Part shown: positions 61,689 through 64,000 of the stretch, piece after piece
How positions within the stretch are numbered: position 1 is the stretch's first letter
How the letters are laid out: every line of letters begins with the position of its first letter
Assembly (NCBI GenBank): GCA_034421295.1
Contig: DAOUKM010000012.1
Location: forward strand, 1 to 64,000
DNA length: 64,000 bases
Direction of reading: 5' to 3'
From: CAUZIR01 sp034421295
Lineage (GTDB): Bacteria; Chloroflexota; Dehalococcoidia; Lucifugimonadales; UBA2962
Translations under genes and position numbers: made by a program
Notes under the pieces: model-generated
What the model saw: only the letters and a program-made list of their open reading frames with translations
Told to the model about the DNA's origin: nothing
Database searches by the model: none

Positions 61689-62104
61689 GCGGTTACCTGC
61701 TGGATACGAACGTGGTTTCGGAGTCCGCGAAGAGGAATCCGAATCCGGGGGTGGTGGATTTTCTGACCGCCAGGGATGACCTGTGGCTGTCGGCAATCGT
61801 GGTCGGAGAGCTCGAGCTGGGCGTCCAGCTCTTGCCGGAGGGCCGCCGCCGTAGCGAACTGGCGAGCTGGCTGTCGACGCTGGTGGAGGAATTTGGGGAG
61901 CGCATATTGCCTGTCAGGAATCAGGAAGCGCAGTGGGCTGCCACGTTCCGGGCCCGTACACACCGCAAAGGCACGGAGTTGGCACTGGCCGACGCCCTGA
62001 TCGCCGGTACCGCGAAGGCCAACGACCTGTTCGTTTTGACACGCAACGTCAGGGATTTCGCCAACCTGGGCTTAGACGTGGTCAATCCCTGGGAGTCAGC
62101 ATAG
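61685..62104 (+). CDS. PIN-domain toxin (VapC/FitB-like)
   Basis: A 139-residue PIN RNase. GYLLDTNVVSESAKRNPNPGVVDFL carries the first acidic residue, LSAIVVGELELGVQLLPEG the second (Glu), and LALADALIAGTAKANDLFVLTRNVRDFANLGLDVVNPW the last pair. All expected acidic residues are kept. The ATG overlaps the antitoxin stop. The pattern (DTNVVSE, GELELGV) is of the FitB subgroup. Confidence 0.9.
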   Translation: MSGYLLDTNVVSESAKRNPNPGVVDFLTARDDLWLSAIVVGELELGVQLLPEGRRRSELASWLSTLVEEFGERILPVRNQEAQWAATFRARTHRKGTELALADALIAGTAKANDLFVLTRNVRDFANLGLDVVNPWESA

Positions 62105-62405
62105 GGGCAACCTCGAGGCCCTTTGCCGGGTCTGCAACCTGCTCAAGGTCCCTGCCAATTAAGATGCGGTTGCCCTGCCGCTGAATCCAGCCGGGGCTCT
62201 GGGACCAAGGGGTGATGCACCGCCCTTTCGCGATGTGAGTACTGCCGGCGTCCCTGACCAAGGACCGGGATTAGTCGCCCTCGGGAGAGCCGAAGAACCC
62301 GGGCGGCGCAGACCGGTATTCCGCTCGCTACAGGCACGACTACTTGTGTGAAGGACGACTGGCTACCTCTCCCACGCCTGGGGGTGAGGCCCTGCGGCCC
62401 GAGAA
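62105..62405. other. Intergenic, no gene recognised
   Basis: 300 bases between the TA pair and the 3' end of rpsI. No tRNA or strong terminator was recognised here, although a transcript end for rpsI is expected. Confidence 0.45.
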
Positions 62406-62804
62406 CTAGCGCTTGGTGTACTGGGGCGCCTTTCGAGCCTTCTTGAGACCGTACTTTTTGCGCTCCTTAACGCGTGCATCGCGCGTGAGGAGTCCGGCCT
62501 TCTTCAGGACCGGCCGAAGGCCCGGGTCGGCCTCGCACAGCGCCCTTGAAATGCCGTGCAGCAGCGCGCCGGCCTGGCCGGTGTGACCGCCGCCGGAGAC
62601 CTTGGCGACGACCCGGTACTGCCCGCCCACGCCCGCGACGCGCAGGGGCGTAAAGATCATCTGCTGAAGGGCCGGGATCGGGTAGGCCTCCTCAACGGGC
62701 TTACCGTTGACCACGATCGGCCCGCGCTCCCGGTACACCCTTACGCGGGCGATCGCCGCCTTGCGGCGGCCGGTACCATAGTAGTAAGTCTGCTGCTCTA
62801 CCAA
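62406..62804 (-). CDS. rpsI: 30S ribosomal protein S9
   Basis: A 132-residue ribosomal protein. YYYGTGRRKAAIARVRVY at the start, VSGGGHTGQAGALLHGISRAL in the middle, and GLLTRDARVKERKKYGLKKARKAPQYTKR at the end (the Arg tail that touches the P-site tRNA) are diagnostic. It follows rplM at 19 bases on the same strand, the usual rplM-rpsI order. Confidence 0.97.
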   Translation of the reverse strand: MVEQQTYYYGTGRRKAAIARVRVYRERGPIVVNGKPVEEAYPIPALQQMIFTPLRVAGVGGQYRVVAKVSGGGHTGQAGALLHGISRALCEADPGLRPVLKKAGLLTRDARVKERKKYGLKKARKAPQYTKR

Positions 62805-62823
62805 CTCGGTCTCCTAGTAGGCT

Positions 62824-63699
62824 CTATCGGTCCCAGGACCTGAGCGCCTCGATTATATCGGCCTTGCGGGCCCTGGACGGCACCGTAATACCGCGCTCAC
62901 TGGCAAGCTCCCTCAGCCTGGGCACCGTCAGCGCCTCAAGGTCCTCCTCGTCCGCCTGCTCCTCCTGCCCGGCCTCGGCGGCCTCCACCTCTGCGGCCGG
63001 CTGATCGGCGGCCTGCTCCTCCTGCCCGGCCTCGGCTACCTCCAACTCTGCGGCCGGCTGATCGGCGGCCTGCTCCTCCGGGACCGCGGCCTCGGCTACC
63101 TCCAACTCTGCGGCTGGCTGATCGGCGGCCTGCTCCTCCGGGACCGCGGCCTCGGCTACCTCGTCCGGCTCCATCTCCACCTGCGATGCGGGTGCGGGTG
63201 CGGGCTCCGGCTGGTCTGCCTTAGCGGTCCGCGCCGGTGACGGAGGCTCGACCGGGGCCGCCTGGGCCCGGCTGGCGTTGACCTGCGCCTGGTGCGGGTG
63301 CTCCTCGCCCTCGTAGAGCTTTAACCTTGAGAGCATGTGCTTGCCGCGGATGTTCTTCGGGAGCATGCCCTTTACGGCCTGCCTGAGCGCGCGGGTGGGA
63401 TGCTTTTCCAAAAGCTCCTCCAACGTCTGCTCGGTCAGGCCCCCGTGGTAGCCGCTGTGCCGGTAGTACATCTTGGCGGCAAGCTTGTTGCCGGACACGC
63501 GGAACTTGCTAGCGTTCACCACGACCACGAAGTCTCCCGCGGCAAGGTGCGGGGTGTAGGTGGGCTTATGCTTACCCTGAAGGAGCGTTGCGATCTCCGT
63601 CGACACGCGTCCGAGGGTCTTTCCCCTGGCGTCGACCACGTGCCACTCCGGCCGGAGGTCCGACTGCTTTACGTTGTACGGTCTCGTCCTTGTCGTCAT
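62824..63699 (-). CDS. rplM: 50S ribosomal protein L13 with a long acidic-repeat and SAP-like C-terminal extension
   Basis: A 291-residue L13. ATG 63699 matches the normal start (RPYNVKQSDLRPEWHVVDARGKTLGRVSTEIATLL). Residues 1-146 are a complete L13 (HLAAGDFVVVVNASKFRVSGNKLAAKMYYRHSGYHGG, KGMLPKNIRGK, LKLYEGEEHPHQAQ). Typical bacterial L13 ends there. This one adds about 145 residues: a Pro/Ala linker, then ~20-residue tandem units (VAEAAVPEEQAADQPAAELE, twice exact) that go on more loosely, then a SAP/Rho-N-like end LTVPRLRELASERGITVPSRARKADIIEAL at ~258-287. SAP-type folds bind nucleic acid. It could be a tether for RNA or another protein near the ribosome. It starts five bases after truA. 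Confidence 0.93.
   Translation of the reverse strand: MTTRTRPYNVKQSDLRPEWHVVDARGKTLGRVSTEIATLLQGKHKPTYTPHLAAGDFVVVVNASKFRVSGNKLAAKMYYRHSGYHGGLTEQTLEELLEKHPTRALRQAVKGMLPKNIRGKHMLSRLKLYEGEEHPHQAQVNASRAQAAPVEPPSPARTAKADQPEPAPAPASQVEMEPDEVAEAAVPEEQAADQPAAELEVAEAAVPEEQAADQPAAELEVAEAGQEEQAADQPAAEVEAAEAGQEEQADEEDLEALTVPRLRELASERGITVPSRARKADIIEALRSWDR
62986..63176 (-). repeat. Tandem ~60-bp repeats in the L13 extension
   Basis: The block tcggcggcctgctcctcc recurs about every 60 bases (near 63007, 63061, 63121). It encodes the EEQAADQPAAELE units. The near-identity at DNA level suggests recent expansion. Confidence 0.8.
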
Positions 63700-63704
63700 C
63701 TTCT

Positions 63705-64000
63705 CTACTCTGTAGCCTCGTCCATCGGGATGCTGAGCCCCAGCTCCTCCGGGTAGCGCACCCTCATCAGGCACAGCCCATGAGGGGGCATCGTTCGGGC
63801 CGGCGGCGCTTCGCGTTCTCCCGACAGGAGATCTTCCACCTGCGGGGACGCCATCTTCCCGGTGCCGACATCCACGATCACGCCCACCATTCTCCTTACC
63901 TGGTGCGGAAGGAAGGCGTTTCCCTCCACGTCTATGCTTATCCGCTCCCCCTCGGTTCTTATGTCCAGCCTGCTGACCTCGCGCACCGTGCTCGCTGCCG
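63705..64000 (-). CDS. truA: tRNA pseudouridine synthase A (TruA), partial
   Basis: The C-terminal ~98 residues, running off the right edge. The pattern STVREVSRLDIRTEGERISIDVEGNAFLPHQVRRMVGVIVDVGTGKM is the end of TruA, with FLPHQVRRMVG the conserved active-site helix. It modifies U38-40 of tRNA anticodon stems. The truA-rplM-rpsI order is common. The catalytic Asp lies off the window. Confidence 0.9.
   Translation of the reverse strand, partial: AASTVREVSRLDIRTEGERISIDVEGNAFLPHQVRRMVGVIVDVGTGKMASPQVEDLLSGEREAPPARTMPPHGLCLMRVRYPEELGLSIPMDEATE

Overview
The window looks like a high-GC (roughly two-thirds G+C by eye) bacterial chromosome segment, most probably from an uncultivated Chloroflexota, with a Dehalococcoidia/SAR202-like gene repertoire. 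The basis is the mix of genes: an LLM-class flavin oxidoreductase, four short-chain dehydrogenases (SDRs), an enolase-superfamily dehydratase, a CaiB-type CoA transferase, two phosphotriesterase-family hydrolases, two acetolactate-synthase-like ThDP enzymes, DUF3179, many Pro/Thr-linker lipoproteins, very large cadherin-like surface proteins, and a truA-rplM-rpsI block. Taxonomy is inferred, not proven. No rRNA or tRNA gene was recognised.

Layout. 1-1.1 kb: 5' part of a large serine recombinase, running off the left edge, with its active-site Arg and Ser replaced. 2-5.4 kb: a frameshifted Pro/Thr-linker surface protein, a seven-bladed Kelch lipoprotein and a small membrane protein. 5.6-7.5 kb: an OLD-family ATPase with a degenerate Toprim. 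8-13.8 kb: a 1929-residue cadherin/FN3 protein. 13.8-20 kb: catabolic or xenobiotic-type enzymes (CocE-like hydrolase, SDR, LLM oxidoreductase, DUF3179 lipoprotein, phosphotriesterase-like). 20-24.4 kb: two surface proteins in one apparent operon, a cadherin-like protein with an EF-hand and an acidic Met/His tail, and a protein ending in an LPPTG-like anchor. 25-28.7 kb: a methyltransferase, then a tightly overlapping pterin/deazaguanine operon (SDR-queD-queC-folE) closed by a clear terminator. 28.7-37.2 kb: two peptide-ABC ATPases, an SDR plus AttH/CrtC-like protein, a Pro/Thr lipoprotein, a two-Cache anchored protein and NhaA.

37.8-39.9 kb, 53.6-55 kb and 59.3-62.1 kb hold eight toxin-antitoxin loci, some intact and some decayed. 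Several carry visible palindromic operators, and an IS21-like transposase remnant lies beside one. Between them are the ThDP enzymes, a three-Cache paralogue, a Gly/Ala repeat protein beside a YihY-family membrane protein, a CoA transferase, a MetE-like protein, CinA, a second phosphotriesterase-like protein, a DUF1643 protein, and an operon of dehydratase, GatC-like protein and amidase. The right end is truA (partial)-rplM-rpsI. Its L13 is about twice the usual length and carries acidic tandem repeats and a SAP-like C-terminus.

The best candidates for something undescribed are the elongated L13, the Gly/Ala repeat protein with its YihY neighbour, the LPxTGD-anchored Cache proteins, and the shared EF-hand module that ends both giant cadherin-like proteins.
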